Assembly (NCBI GenBank): GCA_028023455.1
Contig: JAQFVV010012398.1
Location: forward strand, 8,206,682 to 8,270,681
Reading direction: 5' to 3'
Length of the DNA stretch: 64,000 nucleotides
Source of the DNA: Epiperipatus broadwayi
Lineage: Eukaryota; Onychophora; Udeonychophora; Euonychophora; Peripatidae
Below, one piece after another: positions 1 through 12,300 of the stretch (positions are counted from its first letter, which is position 1; the number at the start of each line of letters is the position of its first letter). Both the position numbers and the translations under genes were made by a program. Under the pieces are notes generated by a model, which saw only the letters and a list, made by a program, of their open reading frames with translations, searched no databases and was not told the origin of the DNA.

Positions 1-548
1 TATATGTCAAGATATTTCAGATTTTTTTTATTTTGAGTAAACAGAGATTTATATAACATATTATATGATTTAGTTCAACTTAGTTTGCTTTCCTATTTAT
101 TTTCACCTCTAGCAGTGAAGCTATTTTACTTCATTTTTTATTTTTATGCCATATTATAGCTGTGAACAAAAAATAAAAGTAAAAATCTAAGTAATGTAAA
201 CATAATCCTGAAACTCAAGGTACATGCATTATGGCTCTAATACTTCAAACTCCAAAATAATAAATTATTTGATTATTTTTGCCCTACATAGTTTAGTACA
301 TTAATAGAAAGGCAGAATCTGGAGGGAAATGAGCATGTGTCTTGCATCTTTCACACTCAAATTATTTATAAACTCCAAGCAATAAATCATGTAGTTTCAT
401 GGAAAAAATAATTCCCAAGTAAGAAAGTGAATGATTGAATAGTTATCTTTTATGATTTTTTATTAGCATGTGCTTGTTTTTGTTTTTATAAGTTTGATTT
501 TAGTTTTAATTAAAATTGCACTTTTACACTTATATTTATAATTTAAAT
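1..548. other. A+T-rich non-coding stretch
   Basis: No ORF of note, repeat or RNA gene is seen. The sequence is plain A+T-rich DNA leading into the foldback element that begins at 549. Confidence 0.6.
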
Positions 549-975
549 AAATTAGTAATAAAATTGAAAGGTTGCCAGTCTCTAACATGCACCTACTGTT
601 GCTTCTCAGACAGCCAATCAGATGTTAAGACAGCAGTCTGAAGAGCAATCAAGCCTTAACACATGACAAAGTTTTTGATAAAAAAAAGATCGTCCCACCC
701 TTCTCTCTACTTAACTTTTATATATATAAGTCAGTTTTAAGCATCTTTGCTTGAAAGCATTAAGCTATAAATATATTCATATATTGCTCATTGAGTCTTA
801 TATATATAAGTTAAGTAGAAAGAAGGGTGGGACCATCCTTTTCTTATCAAAAACTCTGTCATGTGTTGAGGCTCGATTGCTTTTCAGACTGCTGTCTTAA
901 TATCTGATTGGCTGTCTGAGAAGCAACAGTAGGTGCATGTGAGAGACTGGCAACCTCTCAATTTATTACTAATTT
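549..975. repeat. Foldback (inverted-repeat) element, MITE-like
   Basis: The left arm (549-730) and right arm (797-975) are reverse complements over about 180 bp with a few mismatches. They share 'gttgccagtctct', 'gcttctcagacagccaatca', 'tcccacccttct' and an inner 'tatatataag'. The loop is about 65 bp. There is no coding capacity, so this is a non-autonomous palindrome. RNA from either strand would form a long hairpin. The transposon superfamily is not determined. Confidence 0.85.
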
Positions 976-1756
976 AACAACAATATGCGATTTATACAAA
1001 AAAATTTAAATAAAACAGAAATTAATTTTATGTGTATTTTTTCACTTACATAATTTATTTTGTATTATATTTTTTATAAATTTTCCTCTTTCAATTATAA
1101 AATTTTATTAATTCAAATAATCATGAAATTCATCATGAATTTTTCTTTGAAATCTTGTTATATATATATAAGATTTTTACAAAAAAAAAACTAATATGAA
1201 AATGTAGAAGAAAGATAAACAAATTAATCTGTCTATATTGATTTTCCTAAAATTACTACATTCATATGCATGTATATAACAGCCAGGTATTATTTGATTA
1301 ATACATGAGCATTATTTGCATTGGATTATGTATTTTTATTTTTATTATATGAATATATTTTTGATGCTATATTTATTATATGGAATGTTCATATATATTT
1401 ATTTTAAATAAGTTTCGATAATGACCATGAAGATATGATCAAAACATGAGAATTAATATATTGATGCATATTATTAAATAATATCTGAAAGAAAGAAAAA
1501 ATGTTTTTTTTCTGTTTAAATATTATGCTGGATCATAACCTATTCTCAGATGAATGCATGGAGTGGATTACTTCCAAATATTTGCTTTCACTGTGTGCTA
1601 ACTTAAATAATTATACAATGAATAAAATAAAAATTTCTATCTTTACACACACATGCACTAAACTATATGCATTTATAAGGTTCAATTATCATAAGATCAA
1701 TTAAACCATCAAACACCACATGATGATCATTGTTTATGCTTACACTAACTGTTTTT
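976..1756. other. A+T-rich non-coding stretch
   Basis: The stretch is rich in TA runs. A 67-codon open frame at 1501-1704 has low-complexity composition and no recognisable motif, so it is not called as a gene. Confidence 0.5.
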
Positions 1757-1871
1757 CACAGGGGCAAAATTCTCCATACAGTAGTGTCACTCAGTGCAAG
1801 CCTTCCTGTATCCATTGATTTACTCTGGCTTGCACTAGTGGCACTACTGTATGGAGAGTTTTGCATCTGTG
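1757..1871. repeat. Short foldback element, 45-bp arms
   Basis: The arms at 1757-1802 and 1827-1871 pair almost completely: 'cacaggggcaaaattctcc' against 'ggagagttttgcatctgtg', with 'cagtagtg.cac' and 'tgcaagcc' further inward. The loop is 24 bp. A diverged copy of the right half lies at 46911-46978, so this is a dispersed family rather than a unique hairpin. Confidence 0.8.
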
Positions 1872-2289
1872 AAAGATTAATTAAACTTTAGAAAATACCG
1901 TATGATGGATTAATTATTTTTGAAATAAGTATTTTTAAGAGATTTATTTTGTTGCTCACTATAATATACCAATGGATTTTTTTTATGTAAGCATTAAATT
2001 ATTAATGGAAATATTCATGTAATAATTAAAAAAAGCATTCAACAACTTAGTAATTCTGAAAAAAAAAAAAACTTAATAATTAGATAACCACTATTTAAAA
2101 TTGAAAGTTCAAACTAAAACACATGCTATAGAAATCAACACTAGATTTTGTCTGAACTTACAGCATATGATTTAGCTTGAGCTGTCAAATTTTAATTAAT
2201 GATTGTCTAAATATGATGCTGCTGGATATTTTTCTCTAGTTGCTACATGGATAATCTCATTTATAATTCAATATTAATATATATATATA

Positions 2290-2755
2290 TATTGTAATGG
2301 AACGTACTTGCTGCATTCCATTTAAATTGAAGAAAGAAGGCCCCAAACATTGGGAAAGCCAAATATAATGGAATGTATCTTTATATATGATCTCAAATGA
2401 AAATAAACATATGAACTTTTGTAACAATAATTATTAGTTAACCAAGCCCCTAACTTTGATACACCAAATGTAATGAATAATTAAACAAACATATTATGCT
2501 GACTACATTATGGCGTCCAAATGTAATGGAACATACTTTTACTCCATTATACAATCATCAGTTAACTGGGACCAACAGTTTATGGTGCCAAATGTAATGG
2601 ACAATATATCATATAGACATATTATATCTCAAATGTAATGGAACATCAATATATGAAAAGAAAATAATGCTTCAAACATTGGATGATAAACGTAATGGAA
2701 TATATATAATCTAAATGAATCCAATTGTTGAGAAAGCCTAATATAATAAATTGTA
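2290..2755. repeat. Degenerate array of a 'ccaaatgtaatggaac' motif
   Basis: A short motif close to 'ccaaatgtaatggaacat' recurs about eight times, near 2292, 2359, 2463, 2517, 2587, 2629, 2687 and 2737. Spacing is irregular, about 45-100 bp. Several copies are preceded by 'caaacattgggaaagcc'-like sequence (2345, 2672, 2722), so the true unit may be longer and strongly eroded. It is not a CRISPR: units are imperfect, A+T-rich and irregularly spaced, in eukaryotic DNA. An old minisatellite or transposon subterminal array is possible. Confidence 0.6.
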
Positions 2756-2760
2756 TAATT

Positions 2761-4803
2761 TAAATGAAGAAAGACAAAATTATCCCAGTTATATTTAAAT
2801 AAATTGTTTATATGCCCTTCCAACTAGCTATACATGAAATAAATTTAAAATCATATAGAGCAATGAGATCTATCCTTATAATTTATTTTCAAGATTGATA
2901 TAACTAACTAATCAAATATATATATCAGAAACAAAGGTAATTCTATTAAATCCAATATACACATCTATTATGTAAATTTATGTATATCTAAACATATCAA
3001 TGAATAATAATATGTGTAAGTAACTTAAAGACTAAATAATAAGTGAAATACGTAGTTATCCTCTATTAAATTGTGAATTCAATTAATTTCATAATGACTT
3101 TGGCACTAAAAGAAAAATAATAATAAAATATTAATACACTTTCAAATAAATTACAAAGGCATTACTTATAAAACAAATAGTACATCCTTTATTTTTATAT
3201 TATGGTTTAATTTTAGGTAATATCAATGTTTTAAATACAAACCCAAATAATAAATATACATATATACTTGCAATAAATATATATATTAAATAAATAAAGA
3301 CATATCTGTGCTTAACAAGTAGGTATTAATATAAATACAAATCCATATTTATATTTTTCAGATATTTAAAATAATAAATAAAAAAATATTATATACAGCA
3401 AATATATATAAATTATTGTTTTGGTATGCATAAGAATCATTATATAAAGTTAAAAAAAAAATGGAAATAAATTAATAATAAAACAATTTTTATAATAAAC
3501 ATTTGCGAATATAAATTTACTTATTAAAATATACATAACAACTCATATGCAACCCAAACTTATAAGCCATACTTTAAGATTTTAAATTACTTAAGTGTTA
3601 ATTTTGACACCTGTTAAACGTTTATTGCTGTTAGAAAACAAGACGCTTGAATTGAATATTTATAAAACGTTATATTTTTATAATGAAAAATAAAAGTAAA
3701 CAAAAATATCGATCTCAAAAATATTTATATATCATTTATACATATAAAATTCTTTACTACCTTTCAAAATTCACTTGTTTAGTTTTCCTTCAAAAGTCAA
3801 CTTATTCCTTGTTTTATTTCTTTATCCGTTTAATATTAGAATGCATTCTAGTTAAGGTGAGGAAACTATCACGTTAGAGAAAATTGTCAATTCTTGGATA
3901 TATGTATATTTTTATCCTTCTAAAATTTCTTTCCTTGAAAAATAAATAAATAAATTGAAATGTTAAATCCAATATATTAATTCTAGTTACCTCCAGATTA
4001 TTATTAGATTGACCATTATAGATTCCAGATAGCTATGTCAAATTTTGGCTTCAGACGCGATGAAATATATGTATTGAAATTTTCTTAGTTTTTTCTTTTT
4101 AAACTGCTTTGGAATAAATGAAAGAAAATGGTGCAGCCTCTTGGCTGTGATATATCTCTATTAGCCTATCATGATTTATGTATTTACCATAGAAATCTAT
4201 CTTATTCCAATATTCTGAAGAATGGTAATTTCAAAGACACAAAGTACAACAAAATTTTATCCTTCAGTTGGTTTTATTACTATCTTAATAATAATAATGG
4301 CCTCTTCTTGTTATTGCTGTTGTTCCACGTGCTAGCAAATGCTGTTTTGAAAACCATTGTTACACATGTTTTATTTTAAACAATTAACATTAAAAAAAAA
4401 AATATCAAGCATATATATATATAAAAATATTAAATTGAAAATTTATTCGACAGCTTTAAAAATATATATATACATAAATAATAATATTGCATTTTTTTAA
4501 TAATCACTGCAAATAAAATAATTTTTTTATATAATCAACAATTTATATGTCTCTATTTATTTATAATAATTAAATATTCATAACGATGTACCATCAACAT
4601 ATAAATAAAATAATAACTTCAAACAATAACTATACCTAATAACCATAAACAATGATAATACTTCATATATAAACATCAACTCAAAGAGATTTTTTTTTTA
4701 ATAACAAATGACAATTTTTAAAATATAGATAAACTTATCGATATTTACAATATATATATATATATATAAGTGTAATAATGTTCAAGGCTAAATGGGTTTA
4801 TAA
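2761..4803. other. A+T-rich non-coding stretch, possibly intron of the Gly/Tyr-rich gene
   Basis: This lies upstream of the Gly/Tyr-rich exon and may be its intron. Open frames at 3683-3877 and 4128-4379 were examined for a leader exon. The second contains a hydrophobic stretch (GLFLLLLLFHVLANA, 4300-4344) resembling a signal-peptide core, but it sits deep in the frame without a well-placed start or donor site, so it is not called. Otherwise nothing but TA-rich sequence. Confidence 0.4.
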
Positions 4804-5342
4804 ATAACCATTAAAAACCAGTCAACACTTAGACAATCCCAATATAGATAACAATCAAGAATTTCAAAATGTTGTCAAGGCAACCACCTTTTAGCAATAG
4901 AGGTGGAATCCCACCTCTATTAATGGTCTCATATATTTATAAAGACACTAATGATTGCAACTTGGCTACTTAAACTTCTTCCAATCAATAATTTCATTCT
5001 CTCCTTGAGCATTATGACACATTATTTAAGTAATATTTTGGGTGCAATTTGAAAATTATAATTGAAATTCATAATGCTATAATTGTCTATTTATTAATCT
5101 GCATGCAGAACAAGGTTATATTTACCTGTTTAAGGAGGTTTATTTAAGCTTCTGCCAATCAATAATTTAATTCTGTGTAGTCAAGTTGCAATCTTTAGTG
5201 TCTTTATAAATATAAGAGACCCATAATGGTCATGGGATTCTACCTCCATTACTAAAAGGAGGTTGCCTTGGCAGCAGTTTAAAATTCATGATTGTTATCT
5301 ATATTGGTATTATCTAAGTGTTTACTGGTTTCTAATGGTTAT
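4804..5342. repeat. Foldback element immediately upstream of the Gly/Tyr-rich exon
   Basis: The left arm (about 4804-4969) and right arm (about 5177-5342) are inverted copies. Pairs include 'ataaccattaaaaaccagt' with 'actggtttctaatggttat', and 'tttataaagacactaatg' with its complement. Inside the arms, a 33-bp segment (4968-5000 and 5142-5174, 'ccaatcaataattt') occurs in the same orientation on both sides, so it cannot pair with itself. The right arm ends only about 8 bp before the polypyrimidine tract of the splice acceptor at 5351-5362. Confidence 0.85.
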
Positions 5343-5350
5343 GTATATAT

Positions 5351-5362
5351 TCTTTTTTGCAG
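5351..5362 (+). promoter_or_regulatory. Splice acceptor (polypyrimidine tract plus CAG)
   Basis: 'tcttttttgcag' ends at 5362 and the Gly/Tyr-rich frame starts at the next base as an in-phase TAT codon, implying a phase-0 junction. Upstream in the same frame there is only 'WLCIYSFLQ' back to a stop at 5333, with no ATG. The frame therefore needs an upstream exon, and a splice junction here is the simplest explanation. Confidence 0.75.
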
Positions 5363-5686
5363 TATGGTTGGCCTCTTTATGGACTAAATCAATATGGTGG
5401 AAACTTTATTAATGAAGAAGGAGGAAGACATGATCATGATTCTTATCACCGACTAACAGCATCTGATAATGGATTTAATAATTATGGTGGTTATGGGGGA
5501 CTTGGTGGTTATGGAGGACTTGGTGGATATGGTTTTCCCATGGGCACGGGTTATGGTTTTGGAGGATGGGGTTATGGATATCCTGGTTATGGTTCAGGCT
5601 ATGGAAATAGATATCCCGGCTATGGTTATGGATGGAGTTATGGAAATAGTCCTTATGGGATGATTTATGGTGGATATGGTTTTTAA
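5363..5686 (+). CDS. Terminal exon of a Gly/Tyr-rich (shematrin-like) structural protein, partial
   Basis: The exon encodes 107 residues and ends with TAA at 5684-5686. Composition is extreme: about 37 Gly and 20 Tyr, with no Cys or Lys. Residues 1-13 are aromatic/Gly-rich (YGWPLYGLNQYGG). Residues 14-36 form a polar patch containing HDHD. Residues 41-57 repeat GGYGGL, and 61-107 repeat GYG, YPGYG and YGN with scattered Trp and Pro. Known proteins of this kind (shematrins, other Gly/Tyr-rich shell, byssus, egg-case or cuticle matrix proteins) are secreted and self-assemble, often with tyrosine cross-linking. Secretion is inferred only: the signal peptide would lie in an upstream exon that I could not locate. 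It lacks the Ala/His-rich modules of squid suckerins. Base composition is far richer in G than its neighbours. An RNA-binding GY-rich tail is a less likely alternative because there are no RGG or RRM features. Confidence 0.72.
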   Translation, partial: YGWPLYGLNQYGGNFINEEGGRHDHDSYHRLTASDNGFNNYGGYGGLGGYGGLGGYGFPMGTGYGFGGWGYGYPGYGSGYGNRYPGYGYGWSYGNSPYGMIYGGYGF

Positions 5687-5897
5687 ATTTATAAAAGTCA
5701 ATAAGTTAAAAAGATTGAGTGGTCTAACTACAGTGAATTCACATATAGTCACACCTTTTTGAGAACTATATTTGGACTTGTTATCCTATAATGCTGTTTA
5801 CCATTTTACATAATCAGTATATTGTTTATCAGTACAATACATTATCAAAATATGTCTATTTTGTTTTCCTCACATTACATTTGATATACATTTTTGT

Positions 5898-5903
5898 ATT
5901 AAA
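5898..5903 (+). terminator. Candidate polyadenylation signal (ATTAAA)
   Basis: 'attaaa' lies about 210 bp after the stop codon of the Gly/Tyr-rich exon, within A+T-rich sequence. It is the first hexamer of this type downstream that I noticed. In DNA this A+T-rich a chance match is quite possible. Confidence 0.35.
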
Positions 5904-6030
5904 GTTATTTTTTATATAAAAAAAGAGTCCCTAAAATTATTTCAAATGAATATAACTATATGAAGATTCACAGAAGAGTAATGCTTATATATATATTAAT
6001 TTTTTCACAGTTATATGACATAAAAAATAC

Positions 6031-6363
6031 TTTTTGGGTTAAACCATGTGTTAGTTTTGATTAATTCCTAAAGGTTTCATTGTCAAAGATTAACTTTTCA
6101 AAGAAAAACCATTAGATTTCAAATAGCAAAGAGATTGAGTGTGTGGTAAAGAATGAGATTGAGCATGAAATAACATTTTGTTAATCCACATATTTTGAAT
6201 GCTCAACTACTTTATGCCCAATCTTATTCTCTACCTCACACTCAATTCCATTACTATTTGAGATCTAACAGTTTTTCTTTGAAAAGTTAACTTGGATATT
6301 GGTGGATCTATTTCATCAAAACATTGGGAAAATCAAAACTAACATAGGGTTTAGCCCCAAAAC
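6031..6363. repeat. Foldback element downstream of the Gly/Tyr-rich exon
   Basis: The left arm (6031-6161) and right arm (about 6205-6363) are inverted copies: 'tgtgttagttttgatt' with 'aatcaaaactaacata', 'agattaacttttcaaagaa' with 'ttctttgaaaagttaact', and 'gagattgagtgtg' with 'cacactcaat'. The right half recurs at 47793-47985, so this is a dispersed family. It starts about 345 bp after the stop codon, so the exon is bracketed by two palindromes. Confidence 0.82.
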
Positions 6364-9300
6364 TATTATATATATCTGAAAAATTTAACAGAATGTATCT
6401 GATGAAGGCCTTAAGTTTGAGGATTATTGAATCTCTTATCATTTATTCATAACTAAATATTATTAAAAAATTACCACACTTTTAAACTACATTTAGTCAT
6501 TAATTATATTAGCATTTTAAGAATTAATTTACTTTGTTTAAGATGTTTTTCTAGATTTCTAGACTCAATCTTATTTTAAATAAATATTAATACAAATATT
6601 AATACTTCTATGCATATTTTTATAAAGTGATTATATTATTCCACAAAATAAATATAATTTTCTAAAAAAAATTAGCGTGTGATTTGTAGAACTTTGTATA
6701 CAGAATACAGATATGAATTTCATTTTTCTTGCAAGGAATAGATTAGGAATTACACAATTATATATATATATTGTACCCTCATTTCCAGGAAAATATAATA
6801 TATAATAAAATAGGACTAGCTCAGATAAATGGTTATGCTCGGCTAAATGCATCTAATTGATAATAAAGATATTCTATGATACTATCTATTATTTAACTAG
6901 CTCTAACTAATAAATAATAATATGGTTCAGTTTCATAAAATAATAAATAAAAATATTTAATAAATTATGAGACTATAAAGTGAGATACAAGTGGCGTTTG
7001 AATTACATTGAGCCAATATCCCACAGGATACAACCTCAGTGGCATAAGAATACTATCCCCCCTATTATTTCAAATAATAATAAATTTATAGCATTCTTAT
7101 GACTACCGTCAAATTTTTCAGATGCTTATTCCTAAGGTTACAGCCTTAGTAAATATTACTTAATATAATAATATGTGTTTAATAAAATTTATAATTACAA
7201 CTTTAAATAATCAATTAAATATAATGATAATAAATAAACCCTAATCTCTTATCTAAAATAAACAATATAACTAAAATAATCTCAGATTCTTTAAACTAAT
7301 TCTATTCAACTATAATCTTCTGTAGTCAAGCATGATAAGGGATTTTGTATCACCCTCAACTACACCCAACTAATAATAATAATAATAAATAATAATAATA
7401 ATCTTCAATGTATAATTCACTCTTATCTATTTTCCCAGGTACAGCAATTATCAATGATAACAATAGTAAATAAATAATATAGCATAATCTTTTAGCTTTC
7501 ATGTGATATAATCTGATAATCTGAGAATATGTGGTAACAAATAATATTAATGTTCTATGTAATAAATTATATAATTAATTTATAACCATAATGATAATAA
7601 TAATAATGTAAATGAAATTTCTCAAATAAATTATATTAAGAAAACACTACATTTTTTAAAATAAATAATCTGATTCTTACTGTGCAAATATTTTATTCGG
7701 TTTAACATATCTTAGATCATGTTTGCAGTGTAAAAAAATCAAGATAGCACAAAAACAAATTTAATAAATTTTATTATAACAAAACATACTATGTACACTA
7801 TATACAATGAAAATCTTGGATACATTACATACTTCTTCATTTCCAAAAATAAAAATAAAATAATAAAATCTAAAAGTATCTAAGCCTTCATTCTGACTTA
7901 GAACTTTTTATCTTTCTTTAAAACAATTACAATAATATTACCAATAAAATTCACAGATACAATTGTAGTTTAAAATATATTGACTACCAATTGAATTATA
8001 TTATAATATGTTTTCCATAGGCATATACAAATTATGAAAACATAAACTACAGAAGTATTACTCATTTCAATATATGTCTATCAGTTTATATTCAATTACT
8101 TAAATAACTTTTATCATGATTGTGCTGATATTATATATATATTCTGGTTTGTTAATAAAATAAGTGGACTCAAATAATATAATTAACATACTTTATGCAT
8201 CTTGCTTGGCATTAATTAAATATAAAAACTCTATATATGTGTTTCTGTGTTTCCTAAACATAATAAATCATATTTATAAAATATAAGTACTTGTTCTATT
8301 TGATATTGTTTCTCTGGATGTATTATCCATTAAAAATATGCATTACATGTAAGTTAAAATATTCAAAAATTATTCATAAGTTTCATAAATACTTTTATTA
8401 TCACTTATATACTTTAATAAAAATAGTTTCAATAAAATACAGAAAATATTTATGATTCTTTATCCTTATTTTTAATTTTACTTTCAATCTCATTTGTATT
8501 TAACCTCATCATAATTCAAATCAAGAAAAACCTACCTTATCCTCTTCCAAAATAACAACTCTACAACTCCCAAATTATTTATTATTCTCCCTCAAAATAC
8601 AGTTCTGTACAATATAATACTTTAGAAATTATGATAATAATCAGATGCGTAGGTATGAAGAACTAACTAGAGTATTAACTCAATAATACAAACATATAAG
8701 ATAGTCAATATGGCAAAAGTGCAATAAAGAAAAGAGGCATGACTTCTCTGTTTAATAACCTCCATTAAAAATAACAATGTCCAAGCTATTTATTCAGCTT
8801 TTTGGAACATTAATATTCAATACAAAGGAAAACACTGACCATGGAAATATACAAGTTACAGGGCTTCGTTATCTGTACCTGCATAATTATTAAGATAATA
8901 AAATTACTTCTATTCCCCATAAAAACCTATATCTAAGCATCCCTTTGGTTTCTTTTGCATACTCCCAAGTCACTACCATTTAAAATTTTCATCATAGATT
9001 TATCTATCTACATCACCAAAATTCTCAAACATATTTCTAAAAAACAATAAATAAAATTCACATATAAATTCAACAATCTAGACTACTTAACAAGAAAAGG
9101 TTACTTCACTTTCAAAAATTTTTCAAAAAAAAATACAAATAATTTGTATCGATGTACTAAGTCAATACTTTATACATTTTAATATAATATGATTCTTTTA
9201 CTAAAGAATCATATAAATTATATTCATCATTAAATTTATATTACATTCGTAATACAAAATAAAAGTATGCATATTTTTTAAAAATCTAACTCATATAAAC

Positions 9301-12300
9301 TTTATGTATGTTTAATGCATTCACACATACCCATACGTTTATACAATAATACTATAAAATACTCCAAGCACTCTAAAGAAAAGAAAAGAAATACATCATA
9401 TAAAAAAAGTAATATTTAATAAATTTTTACCCATAATGACAATTGCTAGTTGATTAATTTTAGACATTTTCTTGATCCACATATAAAAATATTACATAAT
9501 ATCATCATTTACCCAGCAAACTATCATACTTAAAAATATTTTTAAAAAAAACTTTACAGAAAATTAAGTATTCTTTACTATAATTATCATCTTATATTAG
9601 TAAATAACTTGCATGTAATTTCCTGCCTATAATAATAATAAAAGAACTTAATGATATTATTAGTACATAAAATAATGAAAAACATAGTTACGTAAATGCA
9701 ATCCATTATAAGTAATTAAAAAAAAAGTTCTTTATTTCTTCAGATACTTTCATTACCAATCCTTGTAAACACTCACTTCCCTCCACCGGATGTTGCTATG
9801 ACAACCATTGTCTTAAGACTTGAAGACAAAAACTTTTCTCCCCCAATGCATGACACATGATCAATTGATTAAAAAAATATGATGAAAACAAAAAATTAAA
9901 AGAAAGGAAGTCGACTTTAAAAATCTGGATTCATCTATAAAAATAATCATTAATCTCTACTTGAAAGTTTATAAAAATAAAGTCCTTTGTTTATATCTTT
10001 CAGAATAATGATTATTGAAGACAATATTAATTCATAATGTTTAAAAATAATTCTCCAGAGTTTTTCCTCATTCACCACGATCCTGTGTTGCTCTTCTGAT
10101 GCATCTATTACAGCTATATATATTAGTTCAAACGTACTTGTATGAAAATTGCACATTTTTGTTCATGGAAATTGGCATTTAACAATTTAATAAAGTTAGC
10201 ATAAGCTATTCTGTCAGGATAATTTTAATTATCCAGGTATTTTTCTTTCAGATAATAAATAATTTTCCAATATCAGTTTTTTTCATATTATTAAATACAT
10301 GCAGTTTTTTTTTTAAAAAAATAAGGAAGACTTGTCATGTAAAATAAATTTGCAATAATTCTAATATTTATTTTCCCATCATTTTGGAATAAAAGTTCAG
10401 AATAAATTCTTAAAAAAATATTTTCTTTAAAAAACATTTACTACAATTCTTTTTTAAAAAATGATATATTTTCAAATACTGATAATTAAAAGTCTTTACC
10501 GTTTTGCTTTACTGGTTTTTTAGATAAAGCTATCTTTTTTTTACAATAAAATGCATTAACATTTAATTTCCTGCAAACTTTTCTGTTTAATTCTTTTCAC
10601 AATGTCTAAAATATTAATATGACCAATATTATATTTTTCTTCATTAATAATTTTAAAAATATATTTTCACTTAATAACTGTAACTCCCTCCTTTCTTTCC
10701 ACAGGTATACAATTACTTTTGGTATGAATTCCATAGTTATTGCGATGCTAAAATTAAGTTTCAATAAAACACTTTATAGGGAATCTTGGTTGCTTTTAAC
10801 AGTGCATGACTTAAACTTGATAAATTTATAGTTTTTTAATATTCTCTTCTTTAAAAATAATTCCTATTAGTACACTATACAATACTTTACTATTAAAAAA
10901 ATATTAAGAGAGTTACTGTAAAACACAAAATTGATTTTTAAAGCACCTAATTGACTGATTAAAAAGCACACAGAAACAAATCTGCTTTTATATACCAAAA
11001 TAAATTGATGATTTGATTGGCTATAGGTCTTTAGCTGATCATCTAATTTACATATTACTTAAAATTGCACCATCAAAATTAAAAATAAAATGATGACTCA
11101 TCAACCCAATATTAATTGTTACAGTATTTAATTCTAAACTGATTTTATATTTTATTTAAACAAATCAAATATTATTAAAATAGCATTTTAAAAATAATAT
11201 TTTATTAATCTATTCAACATTTAGTTCTAATGAATCTATTTTTTCAAAATCTAATTTTACTAACTACATTCATTTAAAAACCCTAATTAAATATTTCATA
11301 ACAACTAATTTTTATCTTGTGATAGATAAATAAATGTTTCAATTTTATAGTACAATTTTGAAACTTTACTAGAAAACTTGTAAGCACACATGTATGAATA
11401 TTTACATGTCATGTGACTTACCCAGACAGAATGTATCAATTTTTACTGTCTACTAACAAAAATAAATGTTTAATTGTGAAAATATTATATTAAAGAATAA
11501 TAATATAATAACAGAATTTAGAATAATAATTTTGATACTATAAAACTAAATACATTTATTCCCACAAAATATTACATGTTTAAATAAATAATTTTATAAT
11601 ACAATTGTTAAGTATAATTTTTATTTCACAATGCACTATTTATTTAATTTTAAGTTATTACTTTTAAAATTTAGCTTTTACCATTTATTTCAAAGACTTT
11701 TTAATGTACTATTTTACTGTGGCCAGTTTTCCCAACCATACAAAATTACACCATTTAGCTTTAATTGACTATTTTTAATATATTAGTATAGTTTTATGTA
11801 TTTAATAATCTCTTTTTACTTTAACTAAGCTTTTCAAAACACTGTCAACATAACACAGTAGTCATACCAGTTAAAATATACCCTTAATTTTTTTTTTTTT
11901 AGAAAATTAACTAAATAGATTCATTTGGACCTAAACAAAAGGGTACAATATATATATAGTAACAGTACATAACTAGGATAGGTGGGAGAGGCTTTGTTAT
12001 GTCCCACAGATTTGTGACACCAAATTATAACTATAGTATGTGAGAACTAGAGAGAATGAATAGGTTATTCTTTAAATAATATTATGTATGAAAATTCCCT
12101 TATTTAAATGCCTTGTAAGTTCTCTATATTTAGATGATAATTGTACAAAAAGTGGCTTTTTAATTAAATAATAGCTAAATGGAAAACAAAAAATTTTACC
12201 ATTTATGTGTCAAACTCTAATTGTAATTAAAATGGGAATGTGCTAGCCTTTGAAATAATATCCCGCATCTAAATAAATCAAATTCCTAATAATAATTAGA

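Noticed and set aside
2290-2755. CRISPR-like array
   Set aside because: Repeats are imperfect, A+T-rich and irregularly spaced, and the window is eukaryotic with no cas genes.
4128-4379. Signal-peptide exon for the Gly/Tyr-rich protein
   Set aside because: The hydrophobic LFLLLLLFHVLANA stretch lies about 57 residues into the frame, with no well-placed ATG or donor site.
5357-5362. Translation start at the TTG before the Gly/Tyr-rich frame
   Set aside because: Eukaryotic genes rarely start at TTG, and these bases form the end of the splice acceptor (ttttttgcag).
5469-5663. 64-codon Met/Val-rich frame overlapping the Gly/Tyr-rich exon
   Set aside because: It is the shifted frame of the GGT-TAT-GGA repeat; its composition is an artefact of the true exon.
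5363-5686. Suckerin identity for the Gly/Tyr-rich exon
   Set aside because: There are no Ala/Thr/His-rich modules; only the Gly/Tyr-rich character matches.
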